Shown: in pieces, positions 63,450 through 64,000 of the stretch
How positions within the stretch are numbered: position 1 is the stretch's first letter
How the letters are laid out: every line of letters begins with the position of its first letter
Assembly (NCBI RefSeq): GCF_030652775.1
Contig: NZ_JAUSPS010000030.1
Span: forward strand, 28,611 to 92,610
Direction: 5' to 3'
Origin: Acetobacterium sp.
Lineage (GTDB): Bacteria > Bacillota > Clostridia > Eubacteriales > Eubacteriaceae
DNA length: 64,000 nt
The notes under the pieces: model-generated
The model's input: the letters and a program-made list of their open reading frames with translations, nothing else
What the model was told of the DNA's origin: nothing
Database searches by the model: none
Program-made: the position numbers and the translations under genes

Positions 63450-64000
<551 letters not shown>

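Overview
The window looks like chromosomal housekeeping sequence of a Gram-positive anaerobe of the Clostridia, most likely an Acetobacterium-type acetogen. Evidence: Firmicutes gene order around smc-rnc-acpP-plsX-rpmF-ackA, fakA-recG-rsmD-coaD, yicC-gmk-rpoZ-priA-def-fmt-rsmB-rlmN-stp-prkC-rsgA-thiN and the sepF/ylm cluster; moderate-to-low GC; acetate kinase; and a three-gene flavin/iron-sulfur complex with the architecture of the Stn electron-bifurcating transhydrogenase known from acetogens. The species cannot be fixed from the sequence alone. No insertion sequence, prophage or CRISPR array was seen.

Layout. 1-8.4 kb (minus): ftsY (cut by the left edge), smc, rnc, acpP, plsX, rpmF, yceD, ackA. 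8.5-14.2 kb (plus): tmcAL, a type-B carboxylesterase, and a large soluble protein made of two Cache-like segments fused to CheW, with a hairpin in its leader. 14.3-19.4 kb: an accessory patch with a Rieske ferredoxin, a DUF5661 protein, a Rieske oxygenase, adk, an HD-GYP protein, a secreted DUF1002 protein and tRNA-Leu. 19.5-24.3 kb: coaE-polA (minus), diverging from an XRE regulator / DUF3169 membrane protein / small unknown operon (plus) whose promoter is built into operator repeats. 24.4-30.3 kb: stnABC. 30.7-36.8 kb: iron alcohol dehydrogenase, ilvBN, a DUF362 ferredoxin and cvfB. 36.8-42.7 kb: coaD/rsmD/recG/fakA/yloU, diverging from rpmB. 42.9-56.2 kb: one long minus-strand information-processing and signalling cluster, thiN back to yicC. 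56.6-64 kb: rqcH (plus), then rluD-like, ylmH, yggT, sepF, yggS, a HlyD-like gene, tRNA-Pro, a rseC-like gene and the 3' part of aspS (minus).

How the genes work together. Lipid synthesis (acpP, plsX, fakA), CoA synthesis (coaD, coaE), translation and rRNA modification (rpmF, rpmB, fmt, def, rsmB, rlmN, rsmD, rsgA, rqcH, tmcAL), chromosome maintenance (smc, polA, recG, priA), and Ser/Thr phosphorylation (prkC/stp) form the core. StnABC and ackA connect to acetogenic energy metabolism.

The points most worth a second look are: a PriA whose ATPase motifs are all degenerate (a probable pseudohelicase); a HlyD-like gene whose membrane anchor is separated from the rest by a frameshift in a run of ten A/T; the soluble tandem-Cache-CheW protein and its leader hairpin; a perfect-consensus promoter nested in operator repeats; Rieske oxygenase chemistry in a presumed strict anaerobe; and two unassigned intergenic hairpins.
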